From an uncultured archaeon (GTDB lineage: Archaea; Thermoproteota; Bathyarchaeia; TCS64), in assembly GCA_938048735.1 (NCBI GenBank), contig CALIUM010000021.1:1-62999 (forward strand): a stretch of 62,999 nucleotides of DNA, given 5' to 3'. Shown here piece by piece: positions 40,997 through 50,406 of this stretch (position 1 is the first letter of the stretch; each line of letters opens with the position of its first letter). Below the pieces are notes generated by a model, which saw nothing but the letters and a program-made list of their open reading frames with translations, did no database searches and had not been told where the DNA came from. The position numbers were made by a program, and so were the translations under genes.

Positions 40997-41232
40997 GATG
41001 TCTTCCTCTGCTGGAAGAGGTATCTCGAGGCTTCATGAGCCTCCTCATCATAATTAAAGCCGTTTAAACACCCTATGAAGTGCTTCCCCTTGAGGACTGT
41101 TAGGGTCACTCCCCCCTTGAAGGGGATGGCCAGCAGCGCGTCCCCCTCCTCTAGGCCCATGACCTCTCTCGTTCTCTTATCTAGAAGGATCCTGTATCTC
41201 TTATCGACCCTTAATAGGCTCATATTTCCCAT
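40984..41232 (-). CDS. vapB: AbrB/SpoVT-type antitoxin (VapB)
   Basis: 82 residues. LLRVDKRYRILLDKRTREVMGLEEGDALLAIPFKGGVTLTVLKG is a swapped-hairpin AbrB DNA-binding domain; the C-terminal FNYDEEAHEASRYLFQQ would wrap the toxin. Likely start at MSLLRVD (third codon later). Co-transcribed with the PIN gene. Autoregulation expected for this family. Confidence 0.82.
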   Translation of the reverse strand: MGNMSLLRVDKRYRILLDKRTREVMGLEEGDALLAIPFKGGVTLTVLKGKHFIGCLNGFNYDEEAHEASRYLFQQRKTSCQS

Positions 41233-41458
41233 AAATTAATAAATTTCCCACAATTTAAGCCTTATTCCATAATTCTATATCAACATCCAAGATATTATCG
41301 GTTAATCCCACATTTCACCCTACATTCGTTGTTGGGGGTAAGCTGAACTTATATGGCCTATGGGAGCACAGAACATCCATTGAGGTAAACAGGAGGTAAT
41401 TTTAATAGAAAAATGTGGGATCATCCCGCTCCGAAGATTTTTAGGTACGGGTAATCCA

Positions 41459-42079
41459 TCACTGCGACCTAGATTTTTCGAGGCCCAGCTCGAAGGCCTT
41501 TAGATTGAGCTCCAGTAGAGGCCCAGCGAGCCTCTCGGTTATGACCTGCCTTATTGCCTCGGTCGATATAGGTAGGAGCCCGGATCCTGCAGCTGCCCCG
41601 ACCATTATCATGTTCATCACCAGGGCCATCCCTAGCCTCTCAGCCTCGGAGGTGGCATCAAAGTGTATGATCTTCTCCGCGCCTATCCTCCTAAGAGCCT
41701 CAATTATCTCCTGTGGCGATGGATACTTCTGTAGGCCCATGCTCACCTCCACGGGCACTATGGGCCTGGTGTTCATCACGACGGCTCCCCCGGGCCTGAG
41801 GAACCTGAACGCGTTTCTCAAGGTCTCGACGGCCTCTAGGCCGACTATGAGATCAGCCCTTCCAGGGTCTATGATCGGGCTGTAAACCTCCGATCCAATC
41901 CTGATGTAGCTGGCGACGGGGCCTCCCCTCTGGGCTGCTCCGAAGGTCTCCCCAACCCTCACCCTGTGCCCCTCCCTTACGGCGGCGCTGGCTATGATCT
42001 CCGAGGCCAGGAGGTTCCCCTGTCCCCCTATGCCGGCTATGATGAGGTTGAACTCCTTTACCTGGGCCATAGACTTCAT
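41459..42079 (-). CDS. iorB: Indolepyruvate:ferredoxin oxidoreductase beta subunit
   Basis: 206 residues. FNLIIAGIGGQGNLLASEIIASAA and GETFGAAQRGGPVASYIRIG are the gamma-type pyruvate oxidoreductase fold of IorB. ATG overlaps the iorA stop by 4 bases. With IorA it converts aryl pyruvates to aryl-acetyl-CoA during aromatic amino acid breakdown, reducing ferredoxin. Confidence 0.94.
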   Translation of the reverse strand: MKSMAQVKEFNLIIAGIGGQGNLLASEIIASAAVREGHRVRVGETFGAAQRGGPVASYIRIGSEVYSPIIDPGRADLIVGLEAVETLRNAFRFLRPGGAVVMNTRPIVPVEVSMGLQKYPSPQEIIEALRRIGAEKIIHFDATSEAERLGMALVMNMIMVGAAAGSGLLPISTEAIRQVITERLAGPLLELNLKAFELGLEKSRSQ

Positions 42080-43995
42080 CCCCTCTTACCTATGGCTTGG
42101 AATGGGCATATCTGGGAGCACACCCCGCAGCCCATGCATAGGGTGGTGTCGATCCAGACCTTATTCTTGGATGGGTCGTAGACGAGGGCTGGGCAGCCGA
42201 AGGTGTTGATGCAGGTTCTGCATCCTGTGCACCTCTCGGGGTCCACGGCATATGGTTCGAGCCTGACGCCCTGGCGCCTCGCGAGTCTAACAGCCTCGGT
42301 GGCGCAGATCCTCCTGGAGATCACTACGGCCGGGCCGTCGAACTCTAGCGCCCTCATGAAGGCCTCGATGGAATCTGAGACGTTGTAGGGGTCTATGATC
42401 TCCAGACATGAGATGCCTATCCCCCTCACTATGTCCTCAATCTTGACCTTATTCCCCTGTTTCCTCATGGCTGTGACTCCGGTTCCTGGGTGGGGCTGGA
42501 AGCCTGTCATTGCAGTCGCCATGTTGTCGCATATGACTAGCTTTATCTTGGTGTTGTTCCAGAAGGCGCTTATAAGGCCGGGGATCCCGGCGTGGAGGAA
42601 TGTTGAGTCCCCTATTATCCCTATGGCCATACTCCCAGTCGCCCTGGCGCAGCCTTGGGATACCCCGACGCTTGATCCCATCCCTAGGTATGTGTCGATC
42701 ATCCTCAGAGGCGGGTAGGAGAGCATCCCATAGCATCCTATGTCTCCTATTATGGTGTAGTCCTCTATCTTCAGCCTCCTAAGCGCCTGCTTCAACGCGT
42801 ACCCCGTCGCCCTGTGGGGGCATCCCGCGCACATGGTGAGGCCCCTTGGGGTGATCATCTTCCCTATCTCCTGAAGCTCGGCACCCCTCCTTGGAAGAAG
42901 TGGTTTGGGGACGCCGGCGAACTCGGCTAGGGCGTTGGAGACGATGAAGGTGTTCAGTTCGAACTCCCTCGGGATCAGCTTCCTTGAGGGGTCAAACTTT
43001 CCGTAGATCTCTACCTTCGGGTTTGCCTCCTTGGAGATGGCCTTCACCTGAAGCTCGACGAAGGGCTCAAGTTCCTCAACCACGAGCAGCCTGTCAAGGC
43101 CGCTTAGAAAGTTGGAGATGAGCTTCTCCGGCAGGGGATAGGTTATGCCCAGCTTCAATAGGGCCACCTTCCCCTCCAGCCCCAATCGGCTTATGGCCTC
43201 TTTGGCGTAGTTGTAGGAAACGCCGCTGGAGATGACCCCGAGGCGCTCCCCTCCTGTGGCCTCCACCCGGTTCCATTCAAGGTTCTCCGCAGCCTCCCTC
43301 AGCTTCTCCTCCTTGTCGTGGAGTGGCTTGTGGGGTGGAATCCTCTCGAGGCCTGTTAATCTTGGGATCTTCCTCCAGCTGATGTCCTCAGCCATCTTCC
43401 CCTTCCTCCTCTCCATGTTTATCGGCCCCAGAACCACATCCCCCCTCACGTGGCAGAGCCTTGTAGTGACCCTCAGCATGACCGGTAGCCTATATGCCTC
43501 TGAGACCTCGAAGAGCTTTACCGTCATCTCCTTGGCCTCAGCTGGATCTGAGGGCTCGAAGCATGGTATGCAGGCTGCCCTAGCCAGGAACCTGTTATCC
43601 TGCTCGTTGGCTGAGCTGTGCTGGCTTGGGTCGTCACCTGAGACCAGGATGAAGCCCCCCGGAGGGTTCCTGAGGACGACATGCATGAGGGGATCCATGG
43701 CCCAGTTCACGCCTATGTGCTTCATGGAGCACATGGTCCTCAGTCCACACATCGAGGCCCCGGAGCAGACCTCGAAGGCCACACGCTCGTTATCAGCCCA
43801 CTCCGCATATATCCCATACATCTCGGCGAAGTCCGCTATGGTCTCGAGGATCTCCGATGCTGGCGTACCCGGATATGAGGAGGCCACCTGACCCCCACCT
43901 TCCAAGAATCCCCTGGCGATGGCCTGATTGCCTAAGAGCAGAACCCGTCTCCCAGGCTCGTTAAGGGCGTAGGGTGGAACCCATCTTCTAGACAT
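42076..43995 (-). CDS. iorA: Indolepyruvate:ferredoxin oxidoreductase alpha subunit
   Basis: 639 residues. Domain I SSYPGTPASEILETIADFAE; TPP domain TMCAGCPHRATGYALKQAL, IGDIGCYGMLSYPPL and GDSTFLHAGIPGLISAFWNNTKIKLVICDN; two C-terminal [4Fe-4S] motifs, CTGCRTCINTFGCP and CMGCGVCSQICP. All expected parts are intact. Operon iorA-iorB with an Lrp-type regulator ~150 bases upstream in the same direction. Confidence 0.96.
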   Translation of the reverse strand: MSRRWVPPYALNEPGRRVLLLGNQAIARGFLEGGGQVASSYPGTPASEILETIADFAEMYGIYAEWADNERVAFEVCSGASMCGLRTMCSMKHIGVNWAMDPLMHVVLRNPPGGFILVSGDDPSQHSSANEQDNRFLARAACIPCFEPSDPAEAKEMTVKLFEVSEAYRLPVMLRVTTRLCHVRGDVVLGPINMERRKGKMAEDISWRKIPRLTGLERIPPHKPLHDKEEKLREAAENLEWNRVEATGGERLGVISSGVSYNYAKEAISRLGLEGKVALLKLGITYPLPEKLISNFLSGLDRLLVVEELEPFVELQVKAISKEANPKVEIYGKFDPSRKLIPREFELNTFIVSNALAEFAGVPKPLLPRRGAELQEIGKMITPRGLTMCAGCPHRATGYALKQALRRLKIEDYTIIGDIGCYGMLSYPPLRMIDTYLGMGSSVGVSQGCARATGSMAIGIIGDSTFLHAGIPGLISAFWNNTKIKLVICDNMATAMTGFQPHPGTGVTAMRKQGNKVKIEDIVRGIGISCLEIIDPYNVSDSIEAFMRALEFDGPAVVISRRICATEAVRLARRQGVRLEPYAVDPERCTGCRTCINTFGCPALVYDPSKNKVWIDTTLCMGCGVCSQICPFQAIGKRG

Positions 43996-44141
43996 CTTAA
44001 CAAAATAATTGAACTTATAAAAATATTTTTCTAGGCTGGATCATCGATAACTCGATCCAGTTTGAAGGATGGATCTTCTAATTAAAATTTTACAAGATTA
44101 ATTACCTCTTCGTCCTAAATTTTTGACTCATACTCATTATC

Positions 44142-44714
44142 TTAAAGGGTTCCTCTGTAATGAATTGTTGTTGGGCATCCAACACATTTTCCATCTTCAA
44201 ATCTTTTGCAAGGTTTACAGTCAACATTGCATGGAGCAATTTTCATATTTTTATGGGTTAGATGTTCTCTGATATGAAGGTATGGTGAGAAATGGATATC
44301 CCCTATAGGGTAGAACTCGGATCTCCTTATTCCCGCTCCGCTCCTCAAGGAGCACTTCTCTATGGAGATGCTCTCAAGGGTGTCTAGGTTCTCTGCGACT
44401 ACCAGGGCGATCAGGTTGTAGCCTCCGATGGTCTTGTATATCTGGATCACCCTGGGGCAGTCCTTGAACCTATCCAGGAGGCTCTTCATGGCCTCCCCGC
44501 TATCCATCTCCAGCAGTACCATCGCTGGGAAGAGCTTGTAGAAGAAGGGGTTGATCGAGGCCGAGATCCTTATGGCCCCCTTCTGGATGAGCCCCTGCAG
44601 CCTCTTCTTTACCCCCATGCTGGTGTAACCTACCTTCCTCGCCAGCTCCTCTAGGCTCTTCCTCCCATCTTCCTGGAGCTCCGAGATTATCATTCTATCT
44701 ATCTCATCCAACAT
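44142..44714 (-). CDS. Lrp/AsnC-family regulator with Cys-rich tail
   Basis: 190 residues. N-terminal HTH (DEIDRMIISELQEDGRKSLEELARKVGYTSMGVKKRLQGLIQKGAI) and RAM-type sensor domain (FPAMVLLEMDSGEAMKSLL...YNLIALVVAENLDTLESI). An added C-terminus, CNVDCKPCKRFEDGKCVGCPTTIHYRG, has five Cys, likely a metal or Fe-S site. Placed just before iorAB, so control of aromatic acid breakdown is plausible. A short inverted repeat GTTTA-N5-TAAAC (44725-44739) lies in its promoter. Confidence 0.88.
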   Translation of the reverse strand: MLDEIDRMIISELQEDGRKSLEELARKVGYTSMGVKKRLQGLIQKGAIRISASINPFFYKLFPAMVLLEMDSGEAMKSLLDRFKDCPRVIQIYKTIGGYNLIALVVAENLDTLESISIEKCSLRSGAGIRRSEFYPIGDIHFSPYLHIREHLTHKNMKIAPCNVDCKPCKRFEDGKCVGCPTTIHYRGTL

Positions 44715-44811
44715 CTGGGTATCCGTTTATTTTCTAAACAATAACCATATATATCCCTTTTTATATTAAACTTGAGCCAGCCGCCCGTTGGAAAACCGAG
44801 GGTTAGGTAAG

Positions 44812-45645
44812 ATGGAGGAGGAGAAAAAGAGGCTTAGGGAGAAGATGGAGAGGATAAAGCATAAGGTAGCTGTAATAAGCGGGAAGGGGGGTGTGGGTAA
44901 GACCATGGTCACGGTGAACCTAGCCGTCGCATTGGCAGACAAGGGATACTCCGTTGGGGTTTTGGACGCGGACATCCATGGACCCACGGTCCCGAAGATG
45001 CTCGGCTTGAAGGGGGAGACCCTCAAGGCCAACCCCATAGAGATACTCCCAGTCCTTACCCCCCAAGGGATCAAGGTGATATCGATGGATTTCCTCCTGC
45101 CAGGGGACGAGTTTCCGGTCATCTGGCGCGGGCCCCTTAAGATGAAGGCGATCCAACAGTTTCTATCGGAGACTATGTGGGGAGACCTCGACTTCCTCCT
45201 AATCGACCTCCCACCAGGGACGGGTGATGAGCCCCTCAGTGTGATGCAGCTGATAGAGAAGGTTGACGGCGTGGTCATTGTGACCATCCCCTCAGATGTC
45301 TCGAAGAGGATAGTGAAGAAGGCTGTGACCTTCTCAAGGCAGCTGGGGGCTCCGATAATCGGGATAGTAGAGAACATGAGCGGCTTCATCTGTCCAAACT
45401 GCGGGGCCAAGGTAGACATATTCATGCCTGGGGGAGGGAGAGAGATGGCTGAGGAGCTAAACGTCCCGTTCCTGGGGAGCATCCCCCTAGACCCAGATAT
45501 ATCCCGGGGCTCCGATGGGGGGAGGCCCTTCATAGTCGACCATCCTGGCACGCCAGCGGCCATCGCCTTCTCAGAGATAGTTGATAGGATAGAGGTCTTC
45601 CTCGGCCTCGGGCGGGTAGAGGCTCAACCAGAAGCCTCATCATAG
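44812..45645 (+). CDS. Mrp/NBP35-family Fe-S carrier ATPase
   Basis: 277 residues from ATG 44812; the frame opens at TTG 44788. Deviant Walker A VISGKGGVGKTMVTVNLA, Walker B-like DFLLIDLPPGTGDEPLS, and the cluster-binding pair CPNC in NMSGFICPNCGAKVDIF. The acidic/basic N-terminal helix EEEKKRLREKMERIKHK is typical. It transfers Fe-S clusters to apo-proteins. First of a plus-strand group with NifX-like and CooC-like genes. Confidence 0.92.
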   Translation: MEEEKKRLREKMERIKHKVAVISGKGGVGKTMVTVNLAVALADKGYSVGVLDADIHGPTVPKMLGLKGETLKANPIEILPVLTPQGIKVISMDFLLPGDEFPVIWRGPLKMKAIQQFLSETMWGDLDFLLIDLPPGTGDEPLSVMQLIEKVDGVVIVTIPSDVSKRIVKKAVTFSRQLGAPIIGIVENMSGFICPNCGAKVDIFMPGGGREMAEELNVPFLGSIPLDPDISRGSDGGRPFIVDHPGTPAAIAFSEIVDRIEVFLGLGRVEAQPEASS

Positions 45646-45881
45646 AGGTGCGCCTAAGGATGATCTCCGCATCCGCCGAATTCGAAACCCTCGAGACCTA
45701 TGGGATTGGAGCCATCACGGGGGCCATGGACCACTGGGGAGGTTATTGAAGAACGTCCTGAGGGGTGAACTCAGGCTGGGGCTCTCAGGGTTGGAGGCAA
45801 TTAGGGGATAGAAGAGCATGGAACACATGGAGATGGGATGTTCACATGATGAGGCTTAAAGGATTATATAGAACATAGGGG

Positions 45882-46274
45882 GTGAAAGAATTGAGTAAGA
45901 AGATTGAGAGAATAGTTATCCCAACGATGGATGATCGAGGCCTTGAGTCCAGGTTGTCAGAGCACTTTGGGAGGGCGCCTTACTTCACGGTAATCGAGAT
46001 CGATGAGGGCGGCGGGGTCACCAAGGTCAGCTCCATACCAAACACCAGCGAGCACTTCGGAGGGGCTGGGAGGCCTCCGGACGCGATCCTGCGGTTGAAG
46101 CCGGACGCCCTCATCACCCATGGCGTGGGCCCAATGGCTCTTGAGAGATTCCAGAGGGAGAGGGTAGCTGTTCTCAGGGCGGACTCGAGCTATGTAAGGG
46201 AGGTGGTCGGGGCCTATAGGGAGGACCGTCTACAGGAACTTACAGAGGGATGCCATCAAGCCAGACATAGGTAA
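45882..46274 (+). CDS. NifX/MTH1175-like iron-molybdenum cofactor family protein (copy 2)
   Basis: 130 residues. IVIPTMDDRGLESRLSEHFGRAPYFTVIEIDEGG, PNTSEHFGGAGRPPDAILRLKPDALITHGVGPMALERFQRERV matches MTH1175-like proteins, with conserved EHFGRAPYF and GxGPMAxxRF. C-terminus ends with EGCHQARHR. The start is a TTG/GTG-type codon near 45882. Between Mrp and a CooC-like ATPase, consistent with metal-cluster assembly. Confidence 0.88.
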   Translation: MKELSKKIERIVIPTMDDRGLESRLSEHFGRAPYFTVIEIDEGGGVTKVSSIPNTSEHFGGAGRPPDAILRLKPDALITHGVGPMALERFQRERVAVLRADSSYVREVVGAYREDRLQELTEGCHQARHR

Positions 46275-46336
46275 AGCCGAGGATGATGGCCCTCATTAAG
46301 GGGATTCTAAAAACTAAAAATCAATAAATTCAGGGA

Positions 46337-47131
46337 ATGCCTCTGAGGGGGAGAAAGGGGAAGGCCATGAAGATGCTTGTGGTTATGGGGCGGGGTGGAA
46401 CGGGGAAGACGAGCTTCACAGCCCTGATGACGAAATATCTGATTGAAAGGGGTGAAACACCCCTGCTCCTAGTGGACTCTGATCCCGACCAGAACCTCGG
46501 GGAGATGGTGGGAGTGGACCTCTATGAACAGGGGAAGAAGACCATCTCGGACCTCCTAATCGAGACCTTCCTGGAGGGAGGTGGGACCCTCGTCGGTGTG
46601 CCCCCCTCAGAGCGGATAGAGGGCAGGATATGGGCATATGGGATGTATGAGGGGGACGACTTCGACTTCATAGCCGTGGGGACCAAATGGCTTGAGGGAT
46701 GCTACTGCCTTCCAGACGCGGCCCTTAAAGGAGCCCTGGAATCACTGACGAAGAGCTATAGATATGTCTTGGTTGATTCACCCGCAGGGCTGGAGCACCT
46801 CAATCGGAGGATAACCTCGAAGGTTGATGACATCTTCGACATAATAGATCCATCGAAGAAGTCATTCGACCATGTTAAGCGTGCCTACCGGGTAGCCAGA
46901 GAGGTCAAGATAGAATTCCAAAATTTCTATGTGGTAGGAGGATATAGGTTTCCAGAGAGCCTTGAAAGCCAGGTTAGAAAGATCCTGCCATTCAAATTCC
47001 TTGGCCAAATCTCTTACGATGAAATGGTTGAGGAATACGTCCTATCAGGAAAATCTCTATTAGAACTTCCTTCAGATACCCCAGCCTATCTCTCGGTTAA
47101 GAAAATAATGGAAAACGCCGGATATACTTGA
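46337..47131 (+). CDS. CooC-like nickel-insertion type ATPase (MinD/Mrp superfamily)
   Basis: 264 residues; ATG 46370 (MKMLVVMGRG) is the more likely start. Deviant Walker A GRGGTGKTSFTALM, SDPDQNLGEMVGVD, a CxC pair in WLEGCYCLPDAAL as in CooC, and VLVDSPAGLEHLNRRI. CooC loads nickel into carbon monoxide dehydrogenase/acetyl-CoA synthase. No CODH gene is in the window, so the client is unknown. Confidence 0.85.
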   Translation: MPLRGRKGKAMKMLVVMGRGGTGKTSFTALMTKYLIERGETPLLLVDSDPDQNLGEMVGVDLYEQGKKTISDLLIETFLEGGGTLVGVPPSERIEGRIWAYGMYEGDDFDFIAVGTKWLEGCYCLPDAALKGALESLTKSYRYVLVDSPAGLEHLNRRITSKVDDIFDIIDPSKKSFDHVKRAYRVAREVKIEFQNFYVVGGYRFPESLESQVRKILPFKFLGQISYDEMVEEYVLSGKSLLELPSDTPAYLSVKKIMENAGYT

Positions 47132-47222
47132 AGATAAAAGACGATGCCCATCAATTATTTTATTATATAAGGTAAATAGAAAGGGGTTTGGAATCTATAA
47201 AATCCATGTTTAGGTGATTTCT

Positions 47223-48178
47223 ATGGGCGATCAGGAGATCCTGGTCTTCGGCCCCGTGCCATCTAGGCGTCTAGGGAGAAGTTTAGGTATAAATAATATA
47301 CCTCCAAAAACCTGCTCCTAATCATGTGTCTACTGCCAGCTTGGAAAGACTAACAACTTGACTATTGAAAGATAAAACTTCTATAATCCAAAGGATATAT
47401 TTGTTAAAGTTAAAAAGAAAGTTGATGAATGAAAATTGATTATTTAACTTTTGTTCCAGATGGAGAACCAACCATATATTTAAATTTATGTAAAGAAGTT
47501 TCTCTCTTAAAAAATATCGGATATAAAATAGCTGTAATTTCAAATGCATCTATTCTCAGGAGAGAAGATGTTATAAAAGATCTACTTGAAGCCAACATAG
47601 TTTCTATAAAAATAGATGCTATAAGCAGGGATCTTTGGAAAAAGATAAATAGACCTCACAAAAATTTAAATTTAGAAGTTATTCTCGATGGTATAAAAAG
47701 GTTTTCAAATTCGTTTAAAGGAAAAATTATAAGTAAAACCATGCTAATAAATAATGTGAACTATGAGGAAGAGTTGATTAACCTAGCAGATTTTCTTGAT
47801 GACCTTGAAGGCCTGGATAAGGCCTATATCGCTATACCTACGAGGCCTCCGACGGAGAGTTGGGTTAGGCCCACCGATCAAGAGACGGTGAACGCTGCCT
47901 TTCAAATCTTCTCTGAAAGGCTTGGGGCTGAAAGGGTGGAATACCTAATAGGATATGAGGGAAACTCCTTTAGCTTCACGGGGAATGTTGAAGAGGACTT
48001 GCTCAGCATAATGGCTGTCCATCCGATGAGAGAAGAAGCAATAAAAAATTTACTGAATAAGGCCAATGCTAGCTGGCAATTAATAGAGGATCTTCTAGAT
48101 AACGACTTAATTATGAAGGTTAGATATGAAGGAAACACGTATTATGTGAGAAAATTTAATAGAGGAAAAATAAGGTGA
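47223..48178 (+). pseudogene. Radical SAM protein with two in-frame TAA stops and a frameshift
   Basis: From ATG 47223: [27 protein letters not shown]-[TAA]-SCVYCQLGKTNNLTIER-[TAA]-NFYNPKDIFVKVKKKVDE. A one-base shift near 47427 then leads to KIDYLTFVPDGEPTIYLNL and a long open C-terminal part to 48178. The cluster motif is CxxxCxxC (Cys codons at 47313, 47325, 47334); the first TAA (47319-47321) stands where relatives have Tyr. COG0731/NifB-like family. The 47160-47800 section is far more AT-rich than its surroundings. Confidence 0.85.
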
Positions 48179-48256
48179 ACTTTAATGGGTCTCATCTCAT
48201 AGATACTTCTTTATCTCCTGCTCCAACAGGGGCAAGCTCAAAAATTAAACATGTTT

Positions 48257-49036
48257 TTATATCGGATTGTCATATTCTTTATTTAAATTAGAGGTCTGAG
48301 CCTTTATATGTTCTCTTTTATTTATTACATCTTTGAAGTCAACATATTCTCCTCCAACAATCTTAAGTTTAGCATCTATCCTTTTATCCTTTATCTCTAT
48401 CACATTGTAACTGTGATGGAAGAATCCCCTGAGCTTCTCGCATGAGACGCTTCCAGCGTGGACTACCTGCATGTCCTCTATCATCCACCTCCATGGCCTG
48501 TGGCGGTGCCCGCAGAGGACCAGGTCGACCTTGGACCTGACCAGGCTCCTTAGGACATCTCCCGCGTCTATGATGGTTATCTGGTCTGCACCGGTGTCTG
48601 GGACGGGTATGATGTGGTGGTGGATGGCCACGACCTTCACCCAGTCTCTGTACCTGGCTAGAGTCTCCTCCAGCCATAGGTTCTGCCTATGCCCAACCTC
48701 CCCATCATCCCTGTCCGGGCGGGCGCTGCTCAGGACGACTATGACCACATTCCCAGCCTCAGTGACCTGGTTGAAGGGGAAGAACTCCCTGAAGAGGAGG
48801 TATCCGGTCGACCTGTAGTCGTGGTTTCCACTTATGTATATGATCCTCCCCGCCCTCAAAGCCTCGAGCTCCCCTTTGGCCTTCAGGAACTGGGCTCTTA
48901 TCCCCTCCTCGGTCAGGTCTCCGGTCACCACTATTAGGTCGGGGGATAGGGAGTTTATCTCCCCCACCGCGGTTCTGAAGATCTCCCGGTTGAACATGGG
49001 GCCGCAATGGATATCTGAGATCTGAGCTATGAGCAT
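48257..49036 (-). CDS. Metallophosphoesterase (calcineurin-like)
   Basis: 259 residues from ATG 49036 (GGTGAGG upstream); the frame opens at 49093 inside glyA's end. Motifs: AQISDIHCGP, VVTGDLTEEG, YISGNHDYR, VAIHHHIIP and LVLCGHRHRP, all five metal/phosphoester blocks. 3',5'-cAMP phosphodiesterase-like (CpdA type), substrate uncertain. The C-terminal 30 residues are encoded by AT-rich DNA. Confidence 0.9.
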   Translation of the reverse strand: MLIAQISDIHCGPMFNREIFRTAVGEINSLSPDLIVVTGDLTEEGIRAQFLKAKGELEALRAGRIIYISGNHDYRSTGYLLFREFFPFNQVTEAGNVVIVVLSSARPDRDDGEVGHRQNLWLEETLARYRDWVKVVAIHHHIIPVPDTGADQITIIDAGDVLRSLVRSKVDLVLCGHRHRPWRWMIEDMQVVHAGSVSCEKLRGFFHHSYNVIEIKDKRIDAKLKIVGGEYVDFKDVINKREHIKAQTSNLNKEYDNPI

Positions 49037-49089
49037 ATTCCTCACCTTAAATAAAAGGTAAATAAAAGGGGTGCATGCCTCTATTAATT

Positions 49090-50406
49090 TCATCTTATTT
49101 TTATATATTCATATGCTTCTGTGTTGTTTTCGAAGCAATAGTGAACCTTTTGATATTGTTTTCTAAATTCAGCAACATCTTTTCTTACCTTTTCAACATC
49201 CTCTTTATCAATCACAACCCTTTTAATGAATTCTGCAATCTCGATCATTTCACCTTCCTTCATTCCAAGCCTTGTCACTTCTTGGGATCCCAGCCTTATG
49301 CCCCCGGGCTCGGTGTATCTCCTCCCCCTTTTAATATCCCATGGGAGCAGGTTCCTGTTCAATATTATGTTAGCATCCTCAAGCCTCTTCTCTATTGAGC
49401 CGCCATCACCATACTTGGATACATCCACTAGGATGACGTGGGACTCTGTGAACCCCTTATGCTCGGCCAAAACGTCGAAGCCCCGCTCATATAGGGCCTG
49501 GGCGAGGGCCTTAGCGTTCCTAATGACCTGGTCCGCATACTCTCTCCCGAACTCCAGGAGCTCGGCGCATGCGACCGCCACCCCCGCCACGGCGTGGAGG
49601 TGGTGGTTGCTGACCATCCCTGGAAAGGTTGCCCTCTTAATCCTATCCGCGTACCTCTCCCAAGAGAGGACGGCGCCGTGCTGGGGGCCGAAGAAGGTCT
49701 TATGGGTGCTCAGGCTCACGGCCTCGGCCCCCTCCCTCAGGGGGTCTTGGAAGCGCCCGCCAGCTATGAGCCCGGCCACATGGGCTGCATCGTAGGCGAC
49801 CGTTCCACCATGGGACTTTATGTATTCCGCCAGCTCCTTCACGGGGTGGGGGAAGGGGAAGACGCTCCCGCCGAAGAGAACCAGTTTGGGGGGCTTCCCC
49901 TCCTTCGCCAACTTCGCTATCCTCTTCTCAGCCCTGTCCACATCGATGTTCAGCTCCTCATAGTCCAGGGGGAGGTACTCCACCTGGAGCCCATGAACCG
50001 CTCCGGCAGTGCCCCCTAACTCCCTCTTCCCCATGGATATGTGGCCGCCACAGGGTATTGGGAGGGCCATCATCACGTCCCCAGGGTCTGTGAAGGCGGT
50101 GTATATGACGAGGTTGGCGACGACGCCAGAGATGGGCCTTACATCCACGAACTCTGCGTTGAAGAGCCTCCTCATGAGTTCCATGCACTTGAACTCTACT
50201 AGGTCTATGTATCGGCAGCCCGCGTAGACCCTCTCCCCGGCCCAGCCCTCGGCGTACCTGTTCCCGAAATCCGTGGTCAGGGCCTCCCTAACGGCTGGGC
50301 TGGGGACGTTTTCACTGGCTATGAGTGGGATGGCCTCCCTGAACCATCCATGGTGCCTCTGGAGAAGGTCGAGTATTCCGATATACTCCTCCCTCGGACT
50401 CGACAT
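49090..50406 (-). CDS. glyA: Serine hydroxymethyltransferase
   Basis: 438 residues. PLP enzyme interconverting serine and glycine with a (tetrahydro)pterin carrier. IASENVPSPAVREALTTDFGNRYAEG, the SHMT signature AEAVSLSTHKTFFGPQHGAV (PLP Lys), and IRLGSQEVTRLGMKEGEM. Full length. Works with the glycine cleavage system (gcvPA/PB at 16.4-19.4 kb) and would make serine for the SerK-like/TrpB2 pair. The last ~100 bases of the gene are markedly AT-rich. Confidence 0.96.
   Translation of the reverse strand: MSSPREEYIGILDLLQRHHGWFREAIPLIASENVPSPAVREALTTDFGNRYAEGWAGERVYAGCRYIDLVEFKCMELMRRLFNAEFVDVRPISGVVANLVIYTAFTDPGDVMMALPIPCGGHISMGKRELGGTAGAVHGLQVEYLPLDYEELNIDVDRAEKRIAKLAKEGKPPKLVLFGGSVFPFPHPVKELAEYIKSHGGTVAYDAAHVAGLIAGGRFQDPLREGAEAVSLSTHKTFFGPQHGAVLSWERYADRIKRATFPGMVSNHHLHAVAGVAVACAELLEFGREYADQVIRNAKALAQALYERGFDVLAEHKGFTESHVILVDVSKYGDGGSIEKRLEDANIILNRNLLPWDIKRGRRYTEPGGIRLGSQEVTRLGMKEGEMIEIAEFIKRVVIDKEDVEKVRKDVAEFRKQYQKVHYCFENNTEAYEYIKIR

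Noticed and set aside
32341-47375. Stop-codon recoding (TGA or TAA as sense) as a general genome feature
   Set aside because: TGA and TAA end many intact genes here (for example the ferredoxin at 14394 and iscU-group genes), and the interrupted genes usually carry additional frameshifts, so decay or base error is simpler.
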